The notes beneath the pieces are model-generated. The model saw nothing but the letters and a program-made list of their open reading frames with translations. It had not been told where the DNA came from and did not search any database. From DASZPL01 sp035550315 (GTDB lineage Bacteria > Actinomycetota > Actinomycetes > JAFAQI01): 21,324 bases of DNA. The stretch is taken from NCBI GenBank assembly GCA_035550315.1, contig DASZPL010000030.1, positions 1 through 21,324 on the forward strand, in the 5' to 3' direction. Of this stretch, positions 12,888 to 20,361 are shown one piece after another. Positions within the stretch are counted from its first letter, which is position 1. Every line of letters begins with the position of its first letter. The position numbers and the translations under genes were made by a program.

Positions 12888-14419
12888 CCGTTCAGATTTC
12901 CGGCGCGCCGCTTACGCCCGGCGAGGTGCTCGCCGTCGCCCGCGACGACGCCGAGGTCGCGCTCACCGACGAGGCGGTCGCCGCGATGACGGCCAGCCGG
13001 TCGTACGTCGATGCGCTGGCCGCCTCCGACCGGCCGGCGTACGGCATCTCGACCGGCTTCGGCGCGCTGGCCACGACCCACATCCCCGCCGAGCGGCGCG
13101 CGGACCTGCAGCGTTCGCTGGTGCGGTCGCACGCCGCCGGCACCGGCCTGCCGGTCGAGCGGGAGGTCGTGCGGGCGATGGCGCTGCTGCGGCTGCGGAC
13201 GCTGGCAACCGGGCGCACTGGTGCGCGCCCGGCGACCGCCCAGGCGCTCGCCGGCTTGTTGAACGCCGGGATCACGCCGGTCGTGCCGGAGCACGGGTCG
13301 CTCGGGTGCAGCGGCGACCTCGCGCCACTGGCGGCGTGCGCGCTGGCGCTGCTCGGCGAGGGCGAGGTGCTCGACCGCGGCGGCGAGCGCGTTGACGCCG
13401 CCCGGGCCCTGGCCGCCGCCGGCCTCGAGCCGATCGAGCTGGCCGAGAAGGAAGGGCTCGCCCTGCTCAACGGCACCGACGGGATGCTCGGCATGCTGGT
13501 GCTCGCGTGCGAGGACCTGGCCCGGCTGATCACCACCTCCGACCTCGCCGCCGCGATGAGCGTCGAGGCGCTGCTGGGCACCGACCGGGCGTTTGCCGAG
13601 GACCTGGTCGCGCTCCGGCCGCACCCCGGCCAGGCCGCGTCGGCCGGCAACCTGCGGGCGTTGCTCGCCGGCTCGCCGATGCTCGCCTCGCACGCCGGCC
13701 CCGAGGACACCCGGGTGCAGGACGCCTACTCGCTGCGCTGCGCGCCGCAGGTCGCCGGCGCCGCCCGCGACACGCTGGCGCACGCCCGACAGGTCGCCGA
13801 CGCCGAGCTGGCGGCGGCGATCGACAACCCCGTCGTACTCGCCGACGGGCGGGTCGAGTCCAACGGCAACTTCCACGGCGCGCCGCTCGGTTACGTCCTC
13901 GACTTCCTGGCGATCGCGGCTGCCGACCTCGCCTCGATCAGCGAGCGGCGCACCGATCGGATGCTCGACGTCGCCCGGTCGCACGGGCTGCCGCCGTTTC
14001 TCGCCGGCGAGCCGGGTGTCGACTCCGGCCACATGATCGCGCAGTACACCCAGGCCGCCCTGGTCAGCGAGCTCAAGCGGCTCGCGGTGCCGGCCAGTGT
14101 CGACTCGATCCCGTCCTCGGCGATGCAGGAAGACCACGTCTCGATGGGCTGGTCGGCCGGGCGCAAGCTGCGCCGTTCACTGGACGGGCTCGCCCGGGTG
14201 CTGGCGATCGAGCTGCTGTCGGCCGCCCGCGCGCTCGAGCTGCGAGCCCCGCTTGCGCCAAGCCCGGCCACGGGAGCCGTCGTACGCCGGCTGCGGGAGC
14301 GGGTCGCGGGTGCCGGCCCGGACCGGCACCTCGCGCCGGAGATCGACGCCGCCATCGCGATGGTGCGTGACGGCTCGCTGCTGGCGGCGGCGGAGGCCGT
14401 TACCGGGCCGCTGCGCTGA
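12884..14419 (+). CDS. hutH: Histidine ammonia-lyase
   Basis: This 511-residue enzyme removes ammonia from L-histidine to give urocanate, the first step of the hut pathway, using a self-made MIO electrophile. Tyr53 (PAYGISTGFG) and His83 (RSHAAGTG) sit at the same numbers as in the Pseudomonas enzyme. The MIO triad at 142-144 is Cys-Ser-Gly in HGSLGCSGDLAPL, in place of the common Ala-Ser-Gly. NGTDG near 196, QDAYSLRC near 279 and NGNFHGAPLGY near 327 are further active-site segments. The length is normal. It begins at GTG 12884 in a 4-nt overlap with the class IV PLP gene. Its last 20 nt overlap the tail of the convergent mmyB-like gene. Confidence 0.97.
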   Translation: MTVQISGAPLTPGEVLAVARDDAEVALTDEAVAAMTASRSYVDALAASDRPAYGISTGFGALATTHIPAERRADLQRSLVRSHAAGTGLPVEREVVRAMALLRLRTLATGRTGARPATAQALAGLLNAGITPVVPEHGSLGCSGDLAPLAACALALLGEGEVLDRGGERVDAARALAAAGLEPIELAEKEGLALLNGTDGMLGMLVLACEDLARLITTSDLAAAMSVEALLGTDRAFAEDLVALRPHPGQAASAGNLRALLAGSPMLASHAGPEDTRVQDAYSLRCAPQVAGAARDTLAHARQVADAELAAAIDNPVVLADGRVESNGNFHGAPLGYVLDFLAIAAADLASISERRTDRMLDVARSHGLPPFLAGEPGVDSGHMIAQYTQAALVSELKRLAVPASVDSIPSSAMQEDHVSMGWSAGRKLRRSLDGLARVLAIELLSAARALELRAPLAPSPATGAVVRRLRERVAGAGPDRHLAPEIDAAIAMVRDGSLLAAAEAVTGPLR

Positions 14420-15305
14420 CAGCCGCCGGCTCGACCAGCAGCGACCGCGGCGTGAGCGAGTCGAAGGTCGTGACCGCATCTGCCGTGGCGTCGTCGGCGG
14501 GCGTGTAGCTGACCAGCCGCAGGCCGAGTTGCTGCGAGAGCCACAGGTTCGTGTAGTGGAACCGGAGCAACCCCAGGTCCGAGTGCATGAACTGCTTGAT
14601 GAGGTTCTCCGGCGCGGCGACATCGTGCTTCGCCCACAGCTCGGCGAACTCCGGTGAGGCTTTCTTCAGCCGCTTCACCAGGCACTTCCACGCCGGGTCG
14701 GCCACGTGGTCGGCCATCGCGGCACGGAACTGCCCGACGATCCGACGGAGTACCTCGCTGCGGTCGAGCAGGCAGCAGTGCATCAGCGGGTTCGTGAAGA
14801 TCAGCCACATCGTGTTGCGCTCTTCGAACGGCAGCGCGTCGAGGTCACCGACGAGAGCGAGGTACGCCGCGTTGTAGGCGAGCAGGTCGTAGCGACCGTT
14901 GGTGACGACCGCGGGATAGGGGTGCAGCTTCGCCAGCAGGGCGTGCACCTCGGGCGCGATCGAGTCGTGCTCGGCGGCGACGGCAGTGACCGCCGAGCCG
15001 GCCAGCGTGAACAGGTGGGAACGCTCGTGCGGATCGAGCAGCAGCGTCCGGGAGATCGCCTCGAGTACCTGGTCGGAGACCTTGATGTCGCGTCCTTGCT
15101 CGAGCCAGGTGTACCAAGTGATCCCGACGCCGGCGAGCTGCGCGACTTCTTCGCGGCGCAACCCCGGCGTCCGGCGCCGGCCACCGGGCGGCAGCCCGAC
15201 CTGCTCGGGCGTGATGCGCTCCCGCCGGCTGCGCAGGAACCCCGCGAGCTCGCGTCGGCGCAGCCCATCGCCATCGAGCCGGGCGGGTGTCAGTGTTGCC
15301 GTCAT
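14400..15305 (-). CDS. HTH regulator with MmyB-like ligand-binding domain
   Basis: This 301-residue regulator has an N-terminal XRE-type helix-turn-helix (about residues 15-90) with the hallmark RRTPGLRREEVAQLAGVG then WYTWLEQGR. A C-terminal MmyB-like, PAS-related ligand domain (about 105-280) contains YPAVVTNGRYDLLAYNAAY, NTMWLIFTNP and LWAKHDV. The family is typical of actinobacteria and often sits beside a divergent oxidoreductase or transporter gene. Here it is divergent from a DHA2-type exporter, with inverted repeats between, which suggests ligand-controlled repression of both. ATG 15303-15305 is preferred over the upstream in-frame start at 15332 because it gives the normal N-terminus and has a -10-like box 6 nt upstream. 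Its stop (14400-14402) lies inside hutH, a 20-nt convergent overlap. The ligand is unknown. Confidence 0.92.
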   Translation of the reverse strand: MTATLTPARLDGDGLRRRELAGFLRSRRERITPEQVGLPPGGRRRTPGLRREEVAQLAGVGITWYTWLEQGRDIKVSDQVLEAISRTLLLDPHERSHLFTLAGSAVTAVAAEHDSIAPEVHALLAKLHPYPAVVTNGRYDLLAYNAAYLALVGDLDALPFEERNTMWLIFTNPLMHCCLLDRSEVLRRIVGQFRAAMADHVADPAWKCLVKRLKKASPEFAELWAKHDVAAPENLIKQFMHSDLGLLRFHYTNLWLSQQLGLRLVSYTPADDATADAVTTFDSLTPRSLLVEPAAVSAAAR

Positions 15306-15311
15306 GACACC

Positions 15312-15341
15312 ATGATGGCGCAGCAGGAGCACTAGTGCCAG
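15312..15341 (-). promoter_or_regulatory. Putative leaderless promoter of the MmyB-like regulator
   Basis: On the minus strand CTGGCA (15341-15336, 4 of 6 matches to TTGACA) is followed after 18 nt by CATCAT (15317-15312), which is 6 nt before the ATG. The -35 candidate overlaps both the GCACTAGTGC palindrome and the CCAGGTA operator arm. Confidence 0.4.
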
Positions 15342-15358
15342 GTAGTGCTGATACCTGG
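15329..15358. promoter_or_regulatory. Inverted-repeat operator candidate between regulator and exporter
   Basis: CCAGGTA (15338-15344) and TACCTGG (15352-15358) form a perfect 7-bp inverted repeat with a 7-nt spacer. It abuts a perfect 10-bp palindrome GCACTAGTGC (15329-15338). The site covers the putative -35 of the regulator, so autorepression is likely. Confidence 0.6.
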
Positions 15359-15370
15359 ATAAACGCTGTC

Positions 15371-15400
15371 TTGGTACCAGGCTATAGGCCGCAGCACAGT
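15371..15400 (+). promoter_or_regulatory. Putative leaderless promoter and second operator of the exporter
   Basis: TTGGTA (15371-15376, 4 of 6 to TTGACA), an 18-nt spacer and CACAGT (15395-15400) lie 6 nt ahead of the ATG at 15407. The -35 overlaps the palindrome TGGTACCA (15372-15379). The TACCAGG read here differs by one base from the TACCTGG arm of the first operator. Confidence 0.45.
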
Positions 15401-15406
15401 GCTCGC

Positions 15407-16879
15407 ATGCCAGTTGCCACCGAGGTTGTTCCCGCCCCCCGTTCTGTCCAGCTGCCGCGCCCCGCCACGCTGACCGCCGTCCAGCCGGCGAGCGCGCCTG
15501 CGCTGTCGGCGGCGGCGCTGGTCACCGTGCTGGTCGGCGTGTTGCTGCCGATGATCGACTTCTTCATCGTCAACGTGGCGCTGCCGACGATGGCGCGGGA
15601 TCTGCACGCGTCGAACGAGCTGCTGGAGCTGGTGGTCGCGGGCTACGCCACGGCGTACGCCGTGCTCCTCGTCGTCGGCGGCCGGCTCGGCGATGCGTTC
15701 GGGCGGCGGCGGCTGTTCCTGATCGGGATGACTGCCTTCACGGCCACGTCGCTGCTGTGCGGGCTCGCGCCGAGCGCCGGACTGCTGGTCGTGGCGCGGG
15801 TGCTGCAAGGCGCCGCCGCGGCGATGATGGTGCCGCAGACGCTGTCGACGATTCAGGCCACCGGCGACGCCGTCTCACGCGCCCGGGCGCTCGGCTGGTT
15901 CGGCGCTGCCGGCGGCATTGCCGCCGTGACCGGGCAGGTGCTCGGCGGCGTACTGGTCTCGGCGAACCTCGCGGGCAGCGGCTGGCGCCCGATCTTCCTG
16001 GTCAACGTGCCGATCGGCCTGGTCGGACTGTGGTGCGCGGGGCGGCTGCTGCCGGAGACCCGGTCGGAGCGCGCGGACCGGCCCGACCTGCCGGGCGCGG
16101 CGCTGCTCGGCGCGACCGTCGTGGCCGTGCTCGTGCCGCTGACCGAGGGCCGGGCCCTCGGCTGGCCGGTCTGGTCGTGGCTGCTGCTCGCCGCCGCGCC
16201 CGGATTCGCCACCGCGTTCGCGGTGGTCGAGCGGCGGATCGAGCGCCGGGGCCACACCCCGCTGGTGCCGCGGCTGGTCCTCCAGCACCGCAGCATGCGT
16301 CGCGGGCTCTCGCTCAGCGGACCGTTCTTCGCCGGCTTCGGCGCGTTCATGTTCGTCTACGCGCTCGTCGCGCAGGACGCGCTGGGCTTCAGCCCGCTGC
16401 GAGCCGGTCTCGCGCTGAGCCCGCTGGCTGCCACCTTCCTGGTCGCGTCGCTGCAGATGCCGCGGTTGGTCGCGCGTCACGGCCGGCGGGTGATCACGGC
16501 CGGCGCGACGGTGCAGCTGGTCGGCCTGCTCGCGCTGGGTCTGACGCTGGCCGCCGGCTGGCCGACCGTCACGGCGTGGGACCTGGCGCCCGCCCTCGCG
16601 GTGATGGGATACGGCCAGGGACTGGTGATGCCGCCGCTGATCCGGGTCGTGCTTTCGGAGGTGCCGATCGAGTCGGCGGGTGCCGGCAGCGGCGTCCTGA
16701 CCACGACGCAGCAGGTCTCCCTCGCCGTCGGCGTCGCGACCTTCGGATCGCTGTTCTTGACCCTCGCGCCGGCGGCCCGGTTCGGCACGCTGCATGCCGC
16801 GTTGCTCGTCCTCGCCATCCAGGCGGTCCTCGCCGCCGGCATCGCGGTGGCGAGCCGAGGTCTGCCGCGCGGCACGTAG
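15407..16879 (+). CDS. MFS transporter, DHA2 (EmrB/QacA-like) drug-efflux family
   Basis: This 490-residue polytopic membrane protein of the 14-helix DHA2 drug:proton antiporter family has a short cytoplasmic N-terminus of about 35 residues. Helix 1 carries DFFIVNVALPTMARDL, the DHA2 motif D1-like sequence. The motif A-like loop is GGRLGDAFGRRRLF, and motif C-like Gly/Ala-rich helix 5 follows WFGAAGGIAAVTGQVLGG. The later half has PLIRVVLSEVP and SGVLTTTQQV, both common in this family. The substrate cannot be read; the divergent MmyB-like regulator suggests induction by a small, possibly lipophilic, effector. The ATG at 15407 is chosen over the upstream in-frame ATG at 15335, which would place the operators inside the coding region. 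It ends 20 nt before hutU, but hutU appears to have its own promoter. Confidence 0.93.
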   Translation: MPVATEVVPAPRSVQLPRPATLTAVQPASAPALSAAALVTVLVGVLLPMIDFFIVNVALPTMARDLHASNELLELVVAGYATAYAVLLVVGGRLGDAFGRRRLFLIGMTAFTATSLLCGLAPSAGLLVVARVLQGAAAAMMVPQTLSTIQATGDAVSRARALGWFGAAGGIAAVTGQVLGGVLVSANLAGSGWRPIFLVNVPIGLVGLWCAGRLLPETRSERADRPDLPGAALLGATVVAVLVPLTEGRALGWPVWSWLLLAAAPGFATAFAVVERRIERRGHTPLVPRLVLQHRSMRRGLSLSGPFFAGFGAFMFVYALVAQDALGFSPLRAGLALSPLAATFLVASLQMPRLVARHGRRVITAGATVQLVGLLALGLTLAAGWPTVTAWDLAPALAVMGYGQGLVMPPLIRVVLSEVPIESAGAGSGVLTTTQQVSLAVGVATFGSLFLTLAPAARFGTLHAALLVLAIQAVLAAGIAVASRGLPRGT

Positions 16880-16886
16880 CCGGGCA

Positions 16887-16892
16887 TATGGT
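16887..16892 (+). promoter_or_regulatory. Putative -10 box for leaderless hutU
   Basis: TATGGT (TAnnnT) is 7 nt upstream of the ATG at 16900. It overlaps the alternative ATG at 16888, which supports the downstream start. Confidence 0.5.
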
Positions 16893-16899
16893 CCGGGGG

Positions 16900-18582
16900 A
16901 TGGAAGGCGCTCGGGTCGTCCGTGCGCCGCGCGGGACGCGGCGAGCCGCCCGCAGCTGGGGCGCGGAGGCCGCGCTGCGGATGCTGCAGAACAACCTCGA
17001 CCCCGAGGTGGCGGAGCGGCCGGACGACCTCGTGGTCTACGGCGGATCCGGTCGGGCGGCGCGCGACTGGCGGTGCTTCGACGCGATCGTCGAGACGTTG
17101 CGCACCATGGCACCGGACGACACGTTGCTGGTGCAGAGCGGCAAGCCGGTCGGCGTGATGCGCACCCACGAGTTCGCGCCGCGGGTGCTGATCGCCAACG
17201 CGAACCTGGTGCCGAAGTGGGCCACGCCGGAGCACTTCCGAGAGCTCGAGGACCTCGGCCTGACGATGTACGGCCAGATGACGGCCGGATCCTGGATTTA
17301 CATTGGCACGCAAGGGATCCTGCAGGGCACGTATGCGACGTTCGCCGAGGTCGCCAACCGTCACTTCGATGGCACCCTCGCCGGCCGCTGGGTGCTCACC
17401 GCGGGCCTCGGCGGGATGGGCGGCGCGCAGCCGCTCGCGGTCACCGGCAATGGCGGTGCCGCGCTCTGCGTCGAGGTCGACCCGGCTCGGGCGCAGCGCC
17501 GGCTCGACGACCACTACCTCGACGAGATCGCTGACTCGCTCGACGACGCGGTTGCCCGGGTGCAACGTGCGGCGGCCGAGCGGCGGGCGCTATCGGTCGC
17601 GGTCATCGGCAACGCGGCGGAGGTGTTCGCCGAGCTCGCCCGACGCAACGTGGTGCCGGACGTTGTCACCGACCAGACCAGCGCGCACGACGCGCTCGAC
17701 GGCTACGTGCCGCACGGCATCACCCTCGGGCAGGCCCGCGAGCTTCGGCGTACCAAGCCGGCGGAGTACGTCGAGCGGGCGATGCAGTCGATCGCGGTGC
17801 ACTGCCGCGCAATGCTCGACCTGCAGGCCGCCGGCGCGGTTGTCTTCGACTACGGCAACGGGCTGCGCGGGCAGGCCCGCGACGCCGGCGTGACCGACGC
17901 GTTCGACTATCCCGGCTTCGTCGTCGCCTACATCCGGCCGTTGTTCGCCCGGGGCGCGGGACCGTTTCGCTGGGCCTGCCTTTCCGGGGACCCGGCCGAT
18001 CTCGCCGCGACCGACGACGCGGTGCTCGCGGCGTTCCCGGACGACGACCCGCTGCAGCGGTGGATCCGGTTCGCGCGCGACCACGTGTCAGGGCAAGGGC
18101 TGCCTGCGCGGATCTGCTGGCTCGGGTACGGCGAACGTCATGTCGCCGGGGTCGCGTTCGATGACCTGGTCGCCCGCGGCACGGTGACCGCGCCGGTGGT
18201 GATCGGCCGCGACCACCTCGACGCCGGCTCGGTCGCCAGCCCGGAGCGAGAGACCGAGGGCATGCGCGACGGCTCCGACGCGATCGCCGACTGGCCGCTA
18301 CTGAACGCGATGCTCAACACCGCCTCCGGAGCGAGCTGGGTGTCGATCCACCACGGCGGCGGGGTGGGCATCGGCAAGTCGATCCACGCCGGCGTCGTCG
18401 TGGTGGCCGAGGGCAGCGAGCAGTCGCAGCGGCGGCTCGAGCTGGTGTTGACCAACGATCCGGGGATCGGCGTGCTGCGCCACGCCGATGCCGGCTATGA
18501 GATCGCCGTCGACACCGCACGCGATGTCGGCGTGCGGATCCCGCTCGACCCGGTCACCCATCCGCCGGCCTGGCAAGAGTGA
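16900..18582 (+). CDS. hutU: Urocanate hydratase (urocanase)
   Basis: This 560-residue cytosolic enzyme hydrates urocanate to 4-imidazolone-5-propionate using tightly bound NAD as an electrophile. Highly conserved family segments are present: RMLQNNLDPEVAE near the start, VVYGGSGRAARDW, LLVQSGKPVGVMRTH, NANLVPKWATPEHF, MTAGSWIYIGTQGILQGTY, the NAD-binding TAGLGGMGGAQPLA, VTDQTSAHDALDGYVP, and near the C-terminus SIHHGGGVGIGKSIHAG. The length is normal for the family. The frame stays open far upstream through the transporter gene, but homologues begin close to VRAPRGT. ATG 16900 gives MEGARVVRAPRG, the expected N-terminus; ATG 16888 is a minor alternative. The stop overlaps hutI by 4 nt, so the two are translationally coupled. 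Confidence 0.97.
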   Translation: MEGARVVRAPRGTRRAARSWGAEAALRMLQNNLDPEVAERPDDLVVYGGSGRAARDWRCFDAIVETLRTMAPDDTLLVQSGKPVGVMRTHEFAPRVLIANANLVPKWATPEHFRELEDLGLTMYGQMTAGSWIYIGTQGILQGTYATFAEVANRHFDGTLAGRWVLTAGLGGMGGAQPLAVTGNGGAALCVEVDPARAQRRLDDHYLDEIADSLDDAVARVQRAAAERRALSVAVIGNAAEVFAELARRNVVPDVVTDQTSAHDALDGYVPHGITLGQARELRRTKPAEYVERAMQSIAVHCRAMLDLQAAGAVVFDYGNGLRGQARDAGVTDAFDYPGFVVAYIRPLFARGAGPFRWACLSGDPADLAATDDAVLAAFPDDDPLQRWIRFARDHVSGQGLPARICWLGYGERHVAGVAFDDLVARGTVTAPVVIGRDHLDAGSVASPERETEGMRDGSDAIADWPLLNAMLNTASGASWVSIHHGGGVGIGKSIHAGVVVVAEGSEQSQRRLELVLTNDPGIGVLRHADAGYEIAVDTARDVGVRIPLDPVTHPPAWQE

Positions 18583-19748
18583 GCGACCTGGTCGTCCGGC
18601 GGATCGGGCGGCTGACGACCTGGGCGACGCCACGGATCACCGACGCCGCCGTGGTGATCGCGGCCGGCCGGGTGTCGTGGGTCGGCGCCGACGCCGACCT
18701 GCCGGCGGGCCTCGGCGACGTGCCGGAGCTCGACGCCGCCGGCGCCGCGGTGATGCCGGGGTTCGTCGACTGCCACACCCACCTGGTCTGGGCAGGCCAC
18801 CGCCGGGACGACCTGGTCGGCCGGCTGGCCGGTGGCGACTACTCGCCGGCCGGGATCGCCTCGACCGTCGCGGCGACGCGCGCCGCCTCAGACGCGGAGT
18901 TGATGCGCTCGGGCGGGGAGCGGATCGCCACAATGCGGCGCAACGGGACGACGACGGTCGAGATCAAGTCCGGCTACGAGCTGACGTTACGAGGCGAGCT
19001 CCGGACGTTGGACGTCATCGCCGATCTGGCGGCGAGCCAGCAGGTTCGAGTCCAATCGACGTATCTCGGCGCTCACGTCGTGCCCGACGGGCGCGACCGC
19101 GGCGAGTACGTCGACGAGGTCATCGCGTCGCTGCCGGAAGCGCGGCGTCACCAGGCCGCCTGGTGCGACGTGTTCTGTGACACCGGCGCGTTCTCCGTGA
19201 GCGAGGCCGAGCGAGTTCTGCGGGCCGCCGCCGACCTCGGCATGGGGCTGCGGCTGCACGCCGACCAGCTCGGCCACACCGGGGGCGCGCAGCTCGCCGC
19301 CCGGCTGGGCTGCGCGAGCGCCGACCACCTCGACTTCGTCACTCCCGCCGACGCCGCCGCCCTGGCCGCTGCGGGCGTGGTCGGCGTCCTGGTGCCGGCC
19401 GCCTCGCTCTACACCGGAAGCAACCGCTGGTCGCACGCCGCCGTCCTCCGCGAGGCCGGCGTCCCGCTGGCGATCGCGACCGACTGCAACCCGGGCACGG
19501 CCTGGTGCGAGTCGATGCCGTACGCCGTGCAGCTGGCCTGCCTGGCGATGGGGCTCGGCGTCGACGAGGCGCTCGAGGCCGCGACCGCCGGCGGTGCTCG
19601 CGCGCTGCGGCGCGCAGACGTGGGCCATCTCGGGGTCGGGGCGTGCGGCGACCTGGTCGTGCTCGCGACCGACCACGAGGCCGACGTGGTGGCCCGGCTA
19701 GGAGCGCCGGCGGTCGCTCAGGCCGTGATCGGCGGCGTCGTGCAGTGA
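18579..19748 (+). CDS. hutI: Imidazolonepropionase
   Basis: This 389-residue amidohydrolase opens imidazolone-5-propionate to N-formimino-L-glutamate, the third hut step. Metal ligands of the amidohydrolase barrel are visible: His66 and His68 in GFVDCHTHLVWAGHR, His227 in LRLHADQLGHTGGA, and Asp302 in AIATDCNPGTAWCES. His166 (LGAHVVP) and His250 (SADHLDF) match conserved active-site positions. Gln230 stands where the Bacillus enzyme has Glu252; a non-Glu residue here is, as far as I recall, usual in actinobacterial homologues. The start is GTG 18579, overlapping the hutU stop by 4 nt (GTGA). It converges on ssgB with 13 nt between stops. Confidence 0.96.
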   Translation: MSDLVVRRIGRLTTWATPRITDAAVVIAAGRVSWVGADADLPAGLGDVPELDAAGAAVMPGFVDCHTHLVWAGHRRDDLVGRLAGGDYSPAGIASTVAATRAASDAELMRSGGERIATMRRNGTTTVEIKSGYELTLRGELRTLDVIADLAASQQVRVQSTYLGAHVVPDGRDRGEYVDEVIASLPEARRHQAAWCDVFCDTGAFSVSEAERVLRAAADLGMGLRLHADQLGHTGGAQLAARLGCASADHLDFVTPADAAALAAAGVVGVLVPAASLYTGSNRWSHAAVLREAGVPLAIATDCNPGTAWCESMPYAVQLACLAMGLGVDEALEAATAGGARALRRADVGHLGVGACGDLVVLATDHEADVVARLGAPAVAQAVIGGVVQ

Positions 19749-19761
19749 CCGGAGCGTTGCC

Positions 19762-20190
19762 TCAGGCGTCGCGCTCGCTCCACAGCAGGGCGGCCAGCTC
19801 CGCGTCGAGGTCGACGAAGTCGCCTTCGCTGCCGGTCGGCACCAGCTGGTAGCTGTGGCTGAGGAACTGCACGATCGGCGTCAGCGGTGCCTCGAACAAC
19901 GCCTGGCCGAACGGGCTCGACAACGCTAGGCAGACGCCCGGCCGGCCGTCCGCGGACGCCGGCCAGACCCGGACGTCGCCGTCGCCGACGGCGTGCGTGA
20001 CGCCGTCGGTCAGCAGAGACCGGGCAAAGGTCCACTCGACGACCTCGGGGCCGGTGTGGAAGCCAAGGCGGACGGCGTACGGATCGTCGCGGTCGTAGCT
20101 TGCCTCGCATCGCACGGGCCGCGAGCTGCCATCCGGCACGATGAGGCGGAGGTCGATCTCGACGCTCACGCTGCGGGGGCCAGAGCTCAT
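19762..20190 (-). CDS. ssgB: SsgA/SsgB-family sporulation and cell-division regulator
   Basis: This 142-residue protein of the SsgA-like (SALP) family is found only in actinobacteria. In Streptomyces SsgB positions FtsZ for sporulation septation. Family signatures are DPYAVRLGFHTG, VEWTFARSLLTDGV, GDGDVRVWP, LALSSPFGQALFEAPL and the C-terminal DLDAELAALLW, which resembles the SsgB ending. The length is close to SsgB (about 137 residues). The ATG at 20190 is chosen: a GGGGG Shine-Dalgarno-like run lies about 11 nt upstream, while for the ATG at 20199 it is only 2-3 nt away. The gene lies close to thrS, as I recall for ssgB in Streptomyces coelicolor, which supports an SsgB identity. Its presence does not prove that this organism sporulates. 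Confidence 0.92.
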   Translation of the reverse strand: MSSGPRSVSVEIDLRLIVPDGSSRPVRCEASYDRDDPYAVRLGFHTGPEVVEWTFARSLLTDGVTHAVGDGDVRVWPASADGRPGVCLALSSPFGQALFEAPLTPIVQFLSHSYQLVPTGSEGDFVDLDAELAALLWSERDA

Positions 20191-20220
20191 CCACGACATA
20201 TCCCCCGGCTGCGGAGTCTG

Positions 20221-20226
20221 TAACGT
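20221..20226 (+). promoter_or_regulatory. Candidate -10 box for tRNA-Val (CAC)
   Basis: TAACGT (TAnnnT) lies 13 nt upstream of the tRNA 5' end, in the divergent spacer with ssgB. No convincing -35 is seen. Confidence 0.4.
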
Positions 20227-20239
20227 TGTCTGCGTCCAG

Positions 20240-20314
20240 GGGCGATTAGCTCAGCCCGGTCAGAGCGCTCGCTTCACACGCGAGAGGTCACAGGTTCAAG
20301 TCCTGTATCGCCCA
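20240..20314 (+). tRNA. tRNA-Val (CAC)
   Basis: A full cloverleaf is present: acceptor GGGCGAT with ATCGCCC, D stem GCTC/GAGC, anticodon stem CTCGC/GCGAG with loop TTCACAC, and T arm ACAGG TTCAAGT CCTGT. Anticodon CAC reads GUG. The 3' CCA is encoded (to 20317). The T arm and variable loop are identical to the tRNA-Val (GAC) at 10783. Confidence 0.96.
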
Positions 20315-20349
20315 CCACCAGTCCGGGATATCGGATGGCACCCGCTCGA

Positions 20350-20355
20350 TAGCCT
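20350..20355 (+). promoter_or_regulatory. Putative -10 box for leaderless thrS
   Basis: TAGCCT (TAnnnT) lies 6 nt upstream of the thrS ATG, with no Shine-Dalgarno. thrS may also be reached from the tRNA-Val promoter, 45 nt upstream. Confidence 0.5.
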
Positions 20356-20361
20356 CGTGGC

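Noticed and set aside
12803..14137. A 444-codon minus-strand frame opposite hutH
   Set aside because: It is a shadow of HutH, which has every expected catalytic segment on the + strand.
15757..18582. A 941-codon open frame covering hutU with a very long N-terminal extension
   Set aside because: The upstream 380 codons are the alternate frame of the MFS transporter, Arg/Gly/Ala-rich and with no family features. Urocanase homologues begin at the VRAPRGT region.
20318..20361. A T-box riboswitch ahead of thrS
   Set aside because: Only 44 nt separate the tRNA-Val CCA end from the thrS ATG, with no T-box or specifier loop and no terminator.
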